Positions 14,352-23,014 of a stretch of 64,000 nucleotides of DNA are shown piece after piece. Where the stretch lies: contig CAAFQK010000024.1 in assembly GCA_900765115.1 (NCBI GenBank), positions 23,090 to 87,089 of the forward strand, in the 5' to 3' direction. Below the pieces are notes generated by a model, which ran no database searches, was not told where the DNA came from, and was given only the letters and a program-made list of their open reading frames with translations. Made by a program: the position numbers and the translations under genes. The first letter of the stretch is position 1. The number at the start of each line of letters is the position of its first letter. This DNA is from an uncultured Collinsella sp. Its GTDB lineage: Bacteria; Actinomycetota; Coriobacteriia; Coriobacteriales; Coriobacteriaceae.

Positions 14352-17300
14352 CTACCCCCTTCCGGTTCTGACGGTCCTCTTGAGCTCGGCGACCAGCGCC
14401 TTGAGCGCCTCCGCGACGCGCTCATCGACCTCGAGTGCCGACCCGTCGAGGTAGATGTTGTAGACGTCACCGCGCTGGCCGCCGAGCCGCGCCATCTGCT
14501 CGGCGATGGTCGCCGCGAACGGCTCGGAATACCTGCGGTTCGTGAGCGGCACGATGGCCTCGGCGCCGTCCTCGCCCACCCAGTCGAGCGGGTAGCCGGT
14601 CACCGGCGCGTCGACGATGGCGCCATGCGCGTGCATGCGGATGCCGCCGTCGGCATGGCGTATGCCGCCGGCGGCCTTCTCGTTGCGCGTCCTGTTGACG
14701 GTCACGTAGGTCGTGGTGATCGTCGCCGACCTGGAGTGGAACGGCTCGTTCATCACGGCCTGCATGGCGGACTGGCACTTGAGGAGCGTCCCGTAGGTCG
14801 CCTTGGCGACCATCTCCTTGCTCTTGAGCTTGGTGCCGTTGAGCTTGTCCACGGCCGTCTTGGCCTTGTCGACCTCCTTCTTGTCGACCTTAGCCTTGCC
14901 GTTCTTGGACTGGAGAGCCGTGCCGTTCCAGGTCACGAGGTTGCCCTGGGCGTCGCGCAGGTCGCCGACGCTCACGTCGACGGTGCCGTTCTTGTCCATC
15001 AGCTGCGCGCCGTTCCAGGTGTACACGTTTCCCTGGGCGTCCATCAGCTGGGTCTGGTCGACGGTCACGTTGCCGTTCTTGTCGACGATCGGCTGCGCGT
15101 TGTAGTTCTGGACGGCCCACACCATCTGGTCGATGTTGCCGTTGAAGTTGTGCGCGAGCGCGGCGAGGTTGGCCGAACCGATGCTGTTGAGCGTCTCGGT
15201 CGACACGCCGGCGGCGGCGCACGCGTCCGAGAACGCGCCGAAGTCGATGTTCTCCTTCGAGAACGCCTTCTTGAGCTTGCCGCCCATGTCCTCGAGCGCG
15301 GCCTGGATCTCGCTAGCCGCCCGGACGGTCGAGGCGGCGCCCTCGTCCATCGAGACGCCCCAGGCGTCGAGGTCGGAGACGATGGACCGCGCCGTGCCGT
15401 CGTAGTCCTGCGCCAGCCTGGCGAGCTGCTCGTCGCTGAGGCCCGCCAGCTGCTCGGTGTTGACGCCGAGCTGTGACAGCGACCCCGAGACGGAGGTGAG
15501 CGTCTGTCCGTTCGCCGAGAGCTGGGCCTGGAAGAGCGTGAGCTGCGCCTGGGCGAAGTGCTCGAACGTGCTGCCGGCCTCCTGCGTGGTCTGGGCGGCG
15601 TCGCCGAGCTTGCCGTTGAGCACGTCGATGCTCTCGGAGGCGGAGTCGAACTGGTCCTTCGCCTCGTGGTACTCCCTACCGACCTTCTCGGTGCAGGCGA
15701 GCGCGTCCAGCTCGCCCTTGGAGAGCTCCGGGTAGGTCTTCGCGAGCTCCTTCAGGCGGTCCTGGTAGGGCTTCGTCTTGGAGGCGAGCGTGTCGGCGGC
15801 CTCGGACTGGGCCTGGTACGCCTCGGTGAGGTTCGCCGTGAGGGCGCTCACCTCGGCCTCCTTCTTCTTGGAGGCGACGAGTTCGTCGATGGACTGCTTG
15901 AGGTTCTTGACGTTGCCGTCCGCGTCGACGTACTGACCGTTCGCCACGTCCTGGGCCGAGATGTTGAGGCCGAGCTGGTCGTTGAGCAGCTGGAGCGCCC
16001 AGGTTAGCCTGCCCTGGGCGTCGGTGGACAGGTCGGTCTTGCCGGCATAGTTGTCGATGATCTGCTGCGCGGTGTTGAGCTGCGCGATCTGCGACTCGGC
16101 GGCCCTCGTGTTCTCGTTCATGGCGTCGACGTGCTTGCCGATCGACTCGGCGAGCTCGTCGACGGACATGGCGGAGAAGCTGGACTTCTTGCCTACATTC
16201 TCGACCCTGCCGGCGTAGGACTCGAGCGCCACGGTGTTTGAGGCCGCGTCGACCAGGCCGGTCGTGGCCTTGTTCAGCGCGTCCGTGCGGACCTGCCACT
16301 CGACCTGCTTCTCTACGAGTATGCCGATGCCGGCGGCCGCGACGGTGCAGCCGATCGCGACCGGGTTGAAGCCGATGCCCACCGCCCCGAGCGCCTCGGC
16401 GAACGTGCCGGCGCCCCCGCGGGCGAGCTTGAACGCCTCGGCGGCCTTGCCCGCGCCGCTCGCGACGCCGGAGAGGACCGGTACCGCCTTCTGCCACGCC
16501 GCGATGCCCGCCGCACCCGAGACGATCTCGGGCGCCAGGCTCCTAAAGCCGCCGTAGAGCTGCTTGACCAGGGGCATCGACGCGGAGACTCCGCCGTTGA
16601 CGACCTTGAAGAAGCCGTTCACGGCGCCCTTCGCGTCATCGAGCACCCCGGCGATGTTGTTCCTGCCGACCGCCTCGAGCGTGCCGGTGACGCCCTTCGT
16701 CACGGCGTTGGACATGTTCTGGATGCTCGTCTGGACGCCGCCGGCGGCGGTCTCGGCCTGGTCCTTGAAGGACGCGAAGCTAGCGCCGCCCCGCGTGTCG
16801 AGCTCGACCATCTTGTCCATGAGCTGGTCGAGCGTGATGGTCGGGTCCTTGCCCCCGCCGCCGAGCGCGGCGTACAGGTCGTTGGCGTTTGCCGTGGGGC
16901 CGAGCATGGATTTCGCCAGCTGGTCCATCTGGCCCGGCGCGGCCGTCGTCAGCGAGCGCCAGTCCTCCATCTCGGGCTTGCCCTTGGAGAGGATCTGGCG
17001 GAACTGCTCCATCGCCGCCGAGCACAGCTGGGTCGAGCTGCCCGAGGCGATGAGCATGTCGTTGAGCGCGAGGCCGACGTCGGTGGCCTTGTCGAGGTCC
17101 CCGACCGTGGCGGTGATGCCCTGGACGACCGAGACCATGTCATCGAGCCTGGTGGGCAAGGTCGACAGGCGGTCGGACATCTTGCCGATCGACGCGTTGG
17201 CGGAATCCGCTGAGTACCCGAGGGACTGCATGACCTTCGGGTAGTTGTTGAGCGTGTCGAAGCGGCTGATCGCCGACCCGACATGGGACGAGATGGAGTC

Positions 17301-17510
17301 CATGGCCTTCGACGTGAGCGTCGAGAAGGCGCCTATCATCGCGCCGGAGCCGGCCAGCCCCTTCCCGAACCCGGAGCCCGTGCTCTTGCCGAGGCTGGAG
17401 CCGGACTTGCTCGCCTGCCCCTCGCACTTGCCGAGCGCGGACTCGACCGACTTGGTGAGGTTGTCGAACCTGGGGACGATCAGCAGGTCCGCGCGTCCTA
17501 TCTCAGCCAT
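14352..17510 (-). CDS. Tail tape measure protein
   Basis: 1052 residues, the longest phage protein. The N-terminal ~270 residues (VPRFDNLTKSVESALGKCEG; YSADSANASIGKMSDRL) match tape measure N-terminal regions. There is a hydrophobic segment around residues 360-400 (FNPVAIGCTVAAAGIGIL), a long coiled coil, and repeated DxNGNV-x-x-x-Q-type segments near residues 800-880. It follows the frameshifted tail chaperones and overlaps the second one by 8 nt. It sets tail length and helps DNA entry. Confidence 0.92.
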   Translation of the reverse strand: MAEIGRADLLIVPRFDNLTKSVESALGKCEGQASKSGSSLGKSTGSGFGKGLAGSGAMIGAFSTLTSKAMDSISSHVGSAISRFDTLNNYPKVMQSLGYSADSANASIGKMSDRLSTLPTRLDDMVSVVQGITATVGDLDKATDVGLALNDMLIASGSSTQLCSAAMEQFRQILSKGKPEMEDWRSLTTAAPGQMDQLAKSMLGPTANANDLYAALGGGGKDPTITLDQLMDKMVELDTRGGASFASFKDQAETAAGGVQTSIQNMSNAVTKGVTGTLEAVGRNNIAGVLDDAKGAVNGFFKVVNGGVSASMPLVKQLYGGFRSLAPEIVSGAAGIAAWQKAVPVLSGVASGAGKAAEAFKLARGGAGTFAEALGAVGIGFNPVAIGCTVAAAGIGILVEKQVEWQVRTDALNKATTGLVDAASNTVALESYAGRVENVGKKSSFSAMSVDELAESIGKHVDAMNENTRAAESQIAQLNTAQQIIDNYAGKTDLSTDAQGRLTWALQLLNDQLGLNISAQDVANGQYVDADGNVKNLKQSIDELVASKKKEAEVSALTANLTEAYQAQSEAADTLASKTKPYQDRLKELAKTYPELSKGELDALACTEKVGREYHEAKDQFDSASESIDVLNGKLGDAAQTTQEAGSTFEHFAQAQLTLFQAQLSANGQTLTSVSGSLSQLGVNTEQLAGLSDEQLARLAQDYDGTARSIVSDLDAWGVSMDEGAASTVRAASEIQAALEDMGGKLKKAFSKENIDFGAFSDACAAAGVSTETLNSIGSANLAALAHNFNGNIDQMVWAVQNYNAQPIVDKNGNVTVDQTQLMDAQGNVYTWNGAQLMDKNGTVDVSVGDLRDAQGNLVTWNGTALQSKNGKAKVDKKEVDKAKTAVDKLNGTKLKSKEMVAKATYGTLLKCQSAMQAVMNEPFHSRSATITTTYVTVNRTRNEKAAGGIRHADGGIRMHAHGAIVDAPVTGYPLDWVGEDGAEAIVPLTNRRYSEPFAATIAEQMARLGGQRGDVYNIYLDGSALEVDERVAEALKALVAELKRTVRTGRG

Positions 17511-17877
17511 CCGTCACCTCCGCCCACTCGGTGTTCTCGATGCGGGCGCGGACCGACGCCGCGCGCTCTGCCGCGGCGCCGGCGGCGGCCACGTCCCTCG
17601 GGCGGGGCACCCTCGGGGCTTCCGATGCCTTGCCGCCGCACAGCGCGGTCGCCGCCGCGTAGACGCTGTCCACGATGTCCGCCGCCAGGTGCTGCTCTCG
17701 GGTCCAGCTGCGCTCCGGGTGTAGGGCCGCCACGGTGAGCGAGCCGTCGGGCAGCGTCCTCACGAGGTCGTACGCCTCGGCGGCACCGACCTCGTCGTAG
17801 CAGCAGCCGTAGTAGGCCCTGAAGTCGTGCCTGAGCAGGGGCAGGTGGCGCTCCTCGAGGTCGGCGAGCTCTAGAAG
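17503..17877 (-). CDS. Tail assembly chaperone, T part (reached by -1 frameshift)
   Basis: This frame has no good start of its own. Reading it from the slippery site gives L-L-E-L-A-D-L-E-E-R-H directly fused to the chaperone G frame, 124 residues to the stop. The GTG at 17763 inside it is less likely to be the true start. It overlaps the tape measure start by 8 nt. A G-T fusion of about 252 residues is predicted, as for lambda gpGT. Confidence 0.8.
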   Translation of the reverse strand, partial: LLELADLEERHLPLLRHDFRAYYGCCYDEVGAAEAYDLVRTLPDGSLTVAALHPERSWTREQHLAADIVDSVYAAATALCGGKASEAPRVPRPRDVAAAGAAAERAASVRARIENTEWAEVTDG

Positions 17878-18260
17878 TTTTTTAGTTCGGCCGAGTAGAG
17901 CAGCTTGTTGTATGCGTAGCCCAGCGCGTCGTCGTCCTGCGTGCCGTCGTCCTCGGTCACGGCCTCCATGAGGCTCGCGTACTGCTCGTCGCCGAGGAGG
18001 AAGCGGAACGCCCCGTCGAGCTCCTCGGTCGTGCGGTCCTCCTTGTTCATGGCGTCGATGAAGCGGCGGTCGTGTGCGCGCTTGACGGGGATGCTCATGG
18101 CGATGCCGAGCACGGTCAGCTCGGCGCAGCGGCCGCGCTTCTGCTCGATGAGCTTCGCCTTGTCCGCCGCCGTCTGCGCGGCCGCGGTCGTGAAGCCGAG
18201 GACCTTGGCGTAGGCCTCGAGCTCGCCCTCGTCCATCATTGCGAGGTAGTCCTTGTTCAT
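17871..18260 (-). CDS. Tail assembly chaperone, G part
   Basis: 129 residues from the second of two adjacent ATGs (18260), 5 nt after GGAGG. Helical, ending ELKNF. It lies between the major tail protein and tape measure genes, as expected. The frame ends 4 nt after a slippery A-AAA-AAC. Confidence 0.85.
   Translation of the reverse strand: MNKDYLAMMDEGELEAYAKVLGFTTAAAQTAADKAKLIEQKRGRCAELTVLGIAMSIPVKRAHDRRFIDAMNKEDRTTEELDGAFRFLLGDEQYASLMEAVTEDDGTQDDDALGYAYNKLLYSAELKNF
17877..17883 (-). promoter_or_regulatory. Programmed -1 ribosomal frameshift site
   Basis: A AAA AAC in the zero frame of the G chaperone (codons CTA-AAA-AAC), followed by the stop TAG two codons later. Slipping back one base enters the long T frame without an intervening stop. 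Confidence 0.88.
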
Positions 18261-18280
18261 CATTTCCTCCCAGATAAAGG

Positions 18281-18305
18281 GCCGCCCCGGCAGTGCCGGG
18301 GCGGC
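18281..18305 (-). terminator. Hairpin between tail tube and chaperone genes (attenuator)
   Basis: An 11-bp perfect GC-rich stem with a 3-nt loop, followed on the minus strand by CCTTTATC. The weak T tract fits partial read-through, lowering expression of the chaperones relative to the abundant tail protein. Confidence 0.6.
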
Positions 18306-18327
18306 GGTCTCGTTATGTCGCCTTCGC

Positions 18328-18960
18328 CTACGCGGCGGGCTTTGCGCGGTAGATGTCGAACAGCGGCTTGCCCGCGGTCTTGAGGACCGTGAAGGTGAAG
18401 CCGTACTGGACCAGGCCGCCGGGCTTGTGCTCGACGTCGTCGTAGGAGTCGATGGAGACACGCGGGATGACGGTGCGGCGCAGGTTGCCCGTGTCCTCGA
18501 GCTCGTCGATGACGAGCGGGACGCGCACGTCGGAGTTGGCGATGACCTTGATGTGGCTGAACGTTCCGTCCTCGTTCGTCTCGACGTTGCCGGCGCCGTA
18601 GCGCAGCTTGGCGACGGAGGAGCGGACGGACTCGATGAAGACCATCTTGTACTGGTGCTTCTCCTCGGAGACCTTGGTGAGCACGATGGACTGGTGCCAG
18701 CCCTTGAACTCGTTAACCGTCACGCCCTTGGAGGCCGTGAAGCCGTCGGGCGACAGGTCACCCAGCGACACGAAGTCGGTGAGCGTGGAGATCTTGGTCG
18801 CGGCGTCGGTCGGGAGCGTCGGGTTGGCCTTGAAGCTCGTGTACACGCAGCCGCCCTCGACGGGCGAGCCGGTGGTGACGAGCGAGGGGTCGATGTCGTT
18901 TGCGGGGACCGCGTCCTCGGAGGCGAGGGCGACCTTGGCCTCTTCGTTGTTGGATGCCAT
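18328..18960 (-). CDS. Major tail (tube) protein
   Basis: 210 residues between the connectors and the tail chaperones. It is Lys/Glu-rich and beta-rich, with segments FVSLGDLSPDGFTASKG and KPGGLVQYGFTFTVLKTAGK typical of phage tail tube proteins. The ATG is followed by A-S-N-N-E. A strong GC hairpin follows the stop. It forms the hexameric tube rings. Confidence 0.82.
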   Translation of the reverse strand: MASNNEEAKVALASEDAVPANDIDPSLVTTGSPVEGGCVYTSFKANPTLPTDAATKISTLTDFVSLGDLSPDGFTASKGVTVNEFKGWHQSIVLTKVSEEKHQYKMVFIESVRSSVAKLRYGAGNVETNEDGTFSHIKVIANSDVRVPLVIDELEDTGNLRRTVIPRVSIDSYDDVEHKPGGLVQYGFTFTVLKTAGKPLFDIYRAKPAA

Positions 18961-19329
18961 TTATCCTTCTTTCGGTTGGTATGTCTTCAGTCGGTACAGC
19001 GCGTACCATCGCGGTGACCGGGCGAGGTAGTCGTAGTCGGTCCGCATCTCGAGCTCCTCGCAGGCGCAGAAGCCCCGCGCGAACGGCAGGCGCGACATGG
19101 CGTCGCCCACGCGCTCGGCGAGCTCCTCGGCCTTGGCCTCTGTCGGGGCCCACATGATGACCTCGACCTGCGGCGAGTCGACGAGTGCGTCCTGCCGCGC
19201 GCCCCCGCACCGGCGGACCACGACGACGGTCCCCGGCCGCTCGGCGGGCAGGTCGACCTGAACGGGCACGCCGCCCAGGGCGGACTCGAGGATCGCCCTG
19301 AGCTCGCCCATCACGTTGAGTCTCGGCAC
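18961..19329 (-). CDS. Tail terminator/minor tail protein
   Basis: 122 residues from a GTG with GGAGGGACC upstream. Alpha/beta pattern with SPQVEVIMWAPTEAKAEELA and RTDYDYLARSPRWYALYRL, resembling tail-completion proteins of HK97-like phages. It directly precedes the tail tube gene. Assignment is by position and fold pattern. Confidence 0.68.
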   Translation of the reverse strand: MPRLNVMGELRAILESALGGVPVQVDLPAERPGTVVVVRRCGGARQDALVDSPQVEVIMWAPTEAKAEELAERVGDAMSRLPFARGFCACEELEMRTDYDYLARSPRWYALYRLKTYQPKEG

Positions 19330-19338
19330 GGTCCCTCC

Positions 19339-19662
19339 TTAGAGCAGGTGGTCGAGGGTGTGGTTGCGGTTCTGGTCGAATGCGCCGGCCGGGGTCGCGG
19401 CGCGGACGACGCCGAGGGTGTCGAAGGAGCCCGACTTGACGAGGCCCACGTAGGGGGCGCCGTCGAAGGCCCCGGGATAGAGCTTCTCGAGTGACTTGCG
19501 GTAGCCGGACGGCACGTGGTGCGACGCCGCGGCGGCGTTGGCCCTCGCCGCGAGGCGGGCGGTCTCGGCCGCCACCCAGGTGCGGACTCCCGCGCCCTTC
19601 GTGACGGCGATGACGCCCGCGTCGCTGTGGACGAAGCGCCCGAACTTGATCCTGTCAGCCAT
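19339..19662 (-). CDS. HK97 gp10-like connector protein
   Basis: 107 residues, N-terminal helix rich in Ala (AAETARLAARANAAAA), then SGYRKSLEKLYPGAF. gp10-like head-tail proteins have this small helical/beta layout and this place in the operon. The start overlaps the previous gene end by 8 nt. Confidence 0.65.
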   Translation of the reverse strand: MADRIKFGRFVHSDAGVIAVTKGAGVRTWVAAETARLAARANAAAASHHVPSGYRKSLEKLYPGAFDGAPYVGLVKSGSFDTLGVVRAATPAGAFDQNRNHTLDHLL

Positions 19663-20005
19663 GGGCCCTCCCCGCCGTCGCCGTCATGTTCCACGCCGTG
19701 GGGCAGGGGTCCGTGATGTCGGGGGAACCGACCACCAGAAGCGCGCTATCGGGGTCGGCGGGCATGCCGCGCCCCGTCAGGGCGATGCGGCAGCGCGCCA
19801 GCGGCGGCCCCGAGTACGTCTTGGGGAACGCGATGGAGTAGCTCGCCTCGACGCCGTCCGGCCGGACGGCGTCCCCCACATCAGAGCCCGCCAGGGGCCT
19901 CACGAGGCATCCCGGGACGACGGTGGCCTGCCACTCGACGACAGGCTCGCCCATGGCGTCCCTGCCCGTCTCCGTGCTCGACAGCACCGTCACCTCCTCG
20001 CCCAT
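19655..20005 (-). CDS. Head-tail adaptor protein
   Basis: 116 residues from the ATG in TGATG, coupled to the stop of the upstream connector. Beta-rich with VEASYSIAFPKTYSGPPLARCRI, resembling SPP1 gp16-like stopper proteins. Function by position. Confidence 0.68.
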   Translation of the reverse strand: MGEEVTVLSSTETGRDAMGEPVVEWQATVVPGCLVRPLAGSDVGDAVRPDGVEASYSIAFPKTYSGPPLARCRIALTGRGMPADPDSALLVVGSPDITDPCPTAWNMTATAGRAHG

Positions 20006-20424
20006 CACGGCCTGCCCCCGTAGCTCGGGCACACGGTGCCGATGCGCTGGCCGCGCCCGAGGAGCCTCTTGAGCGCGGCGAGCGTCGAGCGGTCGAAGTA
20101 GGCCGTTCCGCTCGGGTTCTGGAACGTGAAGCTCCCCTGGAACCCGTTGGCCGTGAAGCTCGACTGCGAGACGCCGGTGAGGTCCTCCACGCCCATGGGC
20201 GCGCAGGCCGGCTGCACGAGCTTCTTGCGGGCCGCATCGGTCACGAGGTCCCGCGCGAGCGCCGCCGCGTCCCCCGTCAGGGTGCGCGTCCGGCCCATGC
20301 CGAGCGTCGCGCGGAGCTTCGCGCTCTGCCGCGACAGCTCGGCGGCCACGCGCTCGTCGGGGGTCGCCGTGTCGCCGGTGTCGATGCGGTACTCGTCGAC
20401 CGTCGCGAACGAGCATTCGTCCAC
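20005..20424 (-). CDS. Head-tail connector protein
   Basis: 139 residues from a GTG with AAGGAGG 5 nt upstream. Helical N-terminus, then GFQGSFTFQNPSGTAYFDRST. It follows the major capsid gene, where gp6-like connectors are found. Family assignment tentative. Confidence 0.62.
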   Translation of the reverse strand: MDECSFATVDEYRIDTGDTATPDERVAAELSRQSAKLRATLGMGRTRTLTGDAAALARDLVTDAARKKLVQPACAPMGVEDLTGVSQSSFTANGFQGSFTFQNPSGTAYFDRSTLAALKRLLGRGQRIGTVCPSYGGRP

Positions 20425-20434
20425 GGTGGCCTCC

Positions 20435-21373
20435 TTACTTGGTCGTGATGGTTCCCTTCACGATGTAGTCCTTCACCTCGGGGAAGAACGTCGCGCCGGC
20501 GAGCACGTTCGTCTCGACCGACACGTGGTCGTACGCCGGGGTGTGCGCGACGCCGATCAGGCCGGAGTCGGATACCGTGTACGTGAGGCCCGAGGTCGCG
20601 AGCTCGCCGAAGTCCACGCCGAAGATGCGGATGTTGTCGGCGGGGGTGGCGATCATGGTTCCCTTGGCGACCTGGTTGGTCAGGAAGACGCCCGAGAGGC
20701 CCAGGAAGTTCTCGAGGTAGGTCAGGCCGAACAGGTTCTGGTCGGTGATGGTCGCGTTGCCGAGGTAGTCGGCTGCGTCGTCTCGGTTGATGAAGTGGAC
20801 GACGCGCTCGACGGCGTCGCCGTTGGTCTCGAGGGTGTTGCCGAGCTTGGCGTCGACGGCCGCGGCGCAGGCCTGCAGGCCCTTGCCGGTCGCCGCGCCC
20901 GCTCCCTTGAGCAGGAAGGAGAAGAACTGCGAGACGATGCTGCGGCGCACGAGCGAGGCCATGTGCTTGTCTGTCTTGAGCACGGCGTTGACGTAGCCGG
21001 ACTGCTGGATCGCCTTGTGAGTGGTCATGCGGCGGTACGGGAAGGCCTCGGCCTCGCCCACGGGCTCGTAGGTGGCGGTGAACTTGGACAGCGCGACCTC
21101 GTCGCCCTCGACGTAGGAGGTGCCGGAGCTGGATCCCAGCTGGACTGCGGTGTCGCCGGTGGCGGACTCCTTGGAGCCGGCGGTCTTGGAGTTGTTGAGC
21201 TCGCCGGCCACCTTGAGCATCTTGAGCGTGGTTCCGGCGGCGATGGTCTCGGCGCCGAAGATGCCGAGGACCTCGAGCAGGCGGTCGAGGTCGCCCTCGA
21301 AGTTGCGGATGAACTCCTGGTCCATCGAGGCGTTGATGGCCGTGGAGTCGGAGATGTTTGCGGGTACGGGCAT
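20435..21373 (-). CDS. Major capsid protein
   Basis: 312 residues immediately after a scaffold gene. It has an N-terminal arm, then helix-rich and beta-rich segments with VEGDEVALSKFTATYEPVGEAEAFPYRRMT typical of HK97-fold capsid proteins (N-arm, E-loop, P and A domains). The ribosome site is aaaggggc. It builds the icosahedral shell. No protease gene is seen, so assembly probably uses the separate scaffold without cleavage. Confidence 0.85.
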   Translation of the reverse strand: MPVPANISDSTAINASMDQEFIRNFEGDLDRLLEVLGIFGAETIAAGTTLKMLKVAGELNNSKTAGSKESATGDTAVQLGSSSGTSYVEGDEVALSKFTATYEPVGEAEAFPYRRMTTHKAIQQSGYVNAVLKTDKHMASLVRRSIVSQFFSFLLKGAGAATGKGLQACAAAVDAKLGNTLETNGDAVERVVHFINRDDAADYLGNATITDQNLFGLTYLENFLGLSGVFLTNQVAKGTMIATPADNIRIFGVDFGELATSGLTYTVSDSGLIGVAHTPAYDHVSVETNVLAGATFFPEVKDYIVKGTITTK

Positions 21374-21386
21374 GTTTGCCCCTTTC

Positions 21387-21947
21387 TTACTTGTAGAGGT
21401 CCATGTGCGCGGCGCGGGCCATGATGCGCTTGGCGGGGTCCTTGATGGACTCGATGGACTCCCTGTTCACTTTCTTGCCTCCGCCGGAGCCGCCCTTGTC
21501 GAGCGGGTATCCGGGCTGGCGCGACTCGGCGAAGTCGGCGACGGCCTTTGCCGAGGCCGTCATCGACTCCTCGTCGTCGCCGTGGATGAGCGCGGCCGGC
21601 ACGCCGGTGGCCTGGGACACGCGCGCCAGCGTGCGCTCGCGCTCGCGCTCGGCCTCGGACGCGGCGAGGCGGCCCTTCAGGTCGTTGAGCTCGTCGTTGA
21701 GGGACTCGACGGTGGGCGCCTGCGCGCCCTGTGCGTCCCACAGGTCGGCCTTGCCCTTGTTCTCCTTGGCCCGGGCCTCCCACTTGCGGGACTCCTTCTT
21801 GAATCGCTCGGCCTCGGCCTTCCAGTCGATCGCTGCCGGCTCCCGTGGGGCCCCGGATCCCTGGTCGCCGCCGGGCTCCGCCGGCGCCGCCGGCTGCGGG
21901 GGCTCGACGGGATCGGTCACGTTGTTGGCTTGCTGTTGGGTAGGCAT
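21387..21947 (-). CDS. Capsid scaffolding protein
   Basis: 186 residues from the ATG with GGAAGGAG upstream. Pro/Ala-rich N-terminus, a highly charged central coiled coil (WKAEAERFKKESRKWEARAKEN and beyond) and a basic C-terminus (VNRESIESIKDPAKRIMA). This is the usual plan of phage scaffold (DUF4355-like) proteins placed just before the capsid gene. It guides shell assembly and then leaves. Confidence 0.8.
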   Translation of the reverse strand: MPTQQQANNVTDPVEPPQPAAPAEPGGDQGSGAPREPAAIDWKAEAERFKKESRKWEARAKENKGKADLWDAQGAQAPTVESLNDELNDLKGRLAASEAERERERTLARVSQATGVPAALIHGDDEESMTASAKAVADFAESRQPGYPLDKGGSGGGKKVNRESIESIKDPAKRIMARAAHMDLYK

Positions 21948-22022
21948 CTTGCACTCCTTCCGGCCCCGTGCGGGGCTCGCTTCGCGCCTCCGTGCGGCGG
22001 CGCTGGCGGTGTTTTGGCATGG

Positions 22023-22053
22023 AAAAGGCCGCCTCCCGTGCGGGCTGCGGCCT
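22023..22053 (-). terminator. Hairpin between MuF-like and scaffold genes
   Basis: Stem AGGCCGC with its complement, plus an inner CCCG/CGGG stem, followed by TTTTCC on the minus strand. It is a possible attenuator inside the head operon. About 80 nt on either side is non-coding. Confidence 0.6.
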
Positions 22054-22132
22054 CGTGTTCCTGCCGGCGCGTTGCGTGTCTTCGCCGGCGACGCTTGATG
22101 GCGCGTCGCGCCCGCCCTCCCACGGGGCGTCC

Positions 22133-23014
22133 TCACTTGGCCGAGAGCCTCTTGCTCACGCCCGCCGCGGTCTGCGCGAGCGACTTGGCGTAGGGGCTCC
22201 CCGGTTGGAAGCCCATTGCCAGCCCCGCCCTGTTCGCGGTGGCCATGCGGGCCTTGAGGTCATCCGGGGACGATGCCCCCTCCATGTACCTCTGGATGTC
22301 GCCGATGCTGGCGAACCTCTTCCCGTCCACGAATGCGGCGACTACCTTGCCGCCCCTGTGGCGGCCGCGCGATCCCGTGCGGCGGGAACCCCATTCGGGG
22401 TGCTTAGCGCGGTACTCGTCGTAGAGCGCCGCAGGGTCGTAGCCGTCGAGCGCGGGGCTGTCGGAGAAGTCGGCGACCGGTATGCACCTGCAGCTCGGGT
22501 GGCGCTCGGCGCCGGCGGTCGCCGAGCTCTTGAAGACGAAGCCGCGCGACCCGATCATCCGGCACCAGTCGCACGCGCCCGCGTGCGGCACCAGCGCCCA
22601 GCGCGGGCGCGCGGGGTCGGCCATGGCGTTGCCCTGGATCGTGGCGTCCGCGTAGCCCATGGCGCGCTGCACGGCCCTCGCCGCGAGGGCGGCGGCGGGC
22701 GCGGAGGCCCGCAGCGCCTCGTCGACGTCGCTCGCGAGGAGCCCGCCGTGGCCGGGGTCGAACTGCCGCGGCTCGTATCCCTGCGCGGGTCCCGCGCCCG
22801 AGCGCATGGCGGCGTAGAACTCGACGGCCGCGGCGGCCGCGAACGAGCCGAACTTGGCAACGAGCGCGGCGTAGGTGCGGGACAGCGCCCGGTAGAGCTC
22901 CTCGCCGCAGAGGCCCGCGCACTCGTCTATCGCCTGCGCGACAGCCGCCTGCAGCAGGTCGGCGTTTATCCCGAGCGCGCGGGCGTAGCGGTCGAAGTCC
23001 CCGCGCGGTATCAC
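22133..23014 (-). CDS. MuF/VG15-like minor head protein
   Basis: 293 residues. GTG overlaps the portal stop (GTGA). The C-terminal half has the C-D-W-C...H-P-S-C-R-C pattern with GSRGF between, characteristic of the phage minor head (MuF-like) domain. The N-terminal half is a long helical region. Such proteins bind the portal and may travel into the host with the DNA. It sits between portal and scaffold, the standard order. Confidence 0.82.
   Translation of the reverse strand: MIPRGDFDRYARALGINADLLQAAVAQAIDECAGLCGEELYRALSRTYAALVAKFGSFAAAAAVEFYAAMRSGAGPAQGYEPRQFDPGHGGLLASDVDEALRASAPAAALAARAVQRAMGYADATIQGNAMADPARPRWALVPHAGACDWCRMIGSRGFVFKSSATAGAERHPSCRCIPVADFSDSPALDGYDPAALYDEYRAKHPEWGSRRTGSRGRHRGGKVVAAFVDGKRFASIGDIQRYMEGASSPDDLKARMATANRAGLAMGFQPGSPYAKSLAQTAAGVSKRLSAK

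Noticed and set aside
17503..17763. Independent 86-residue gene starting at GTG 17763
   Set aside because: No ribosome site; the frame continues upstream to the slippery site and fits a frameshifted chaperone.
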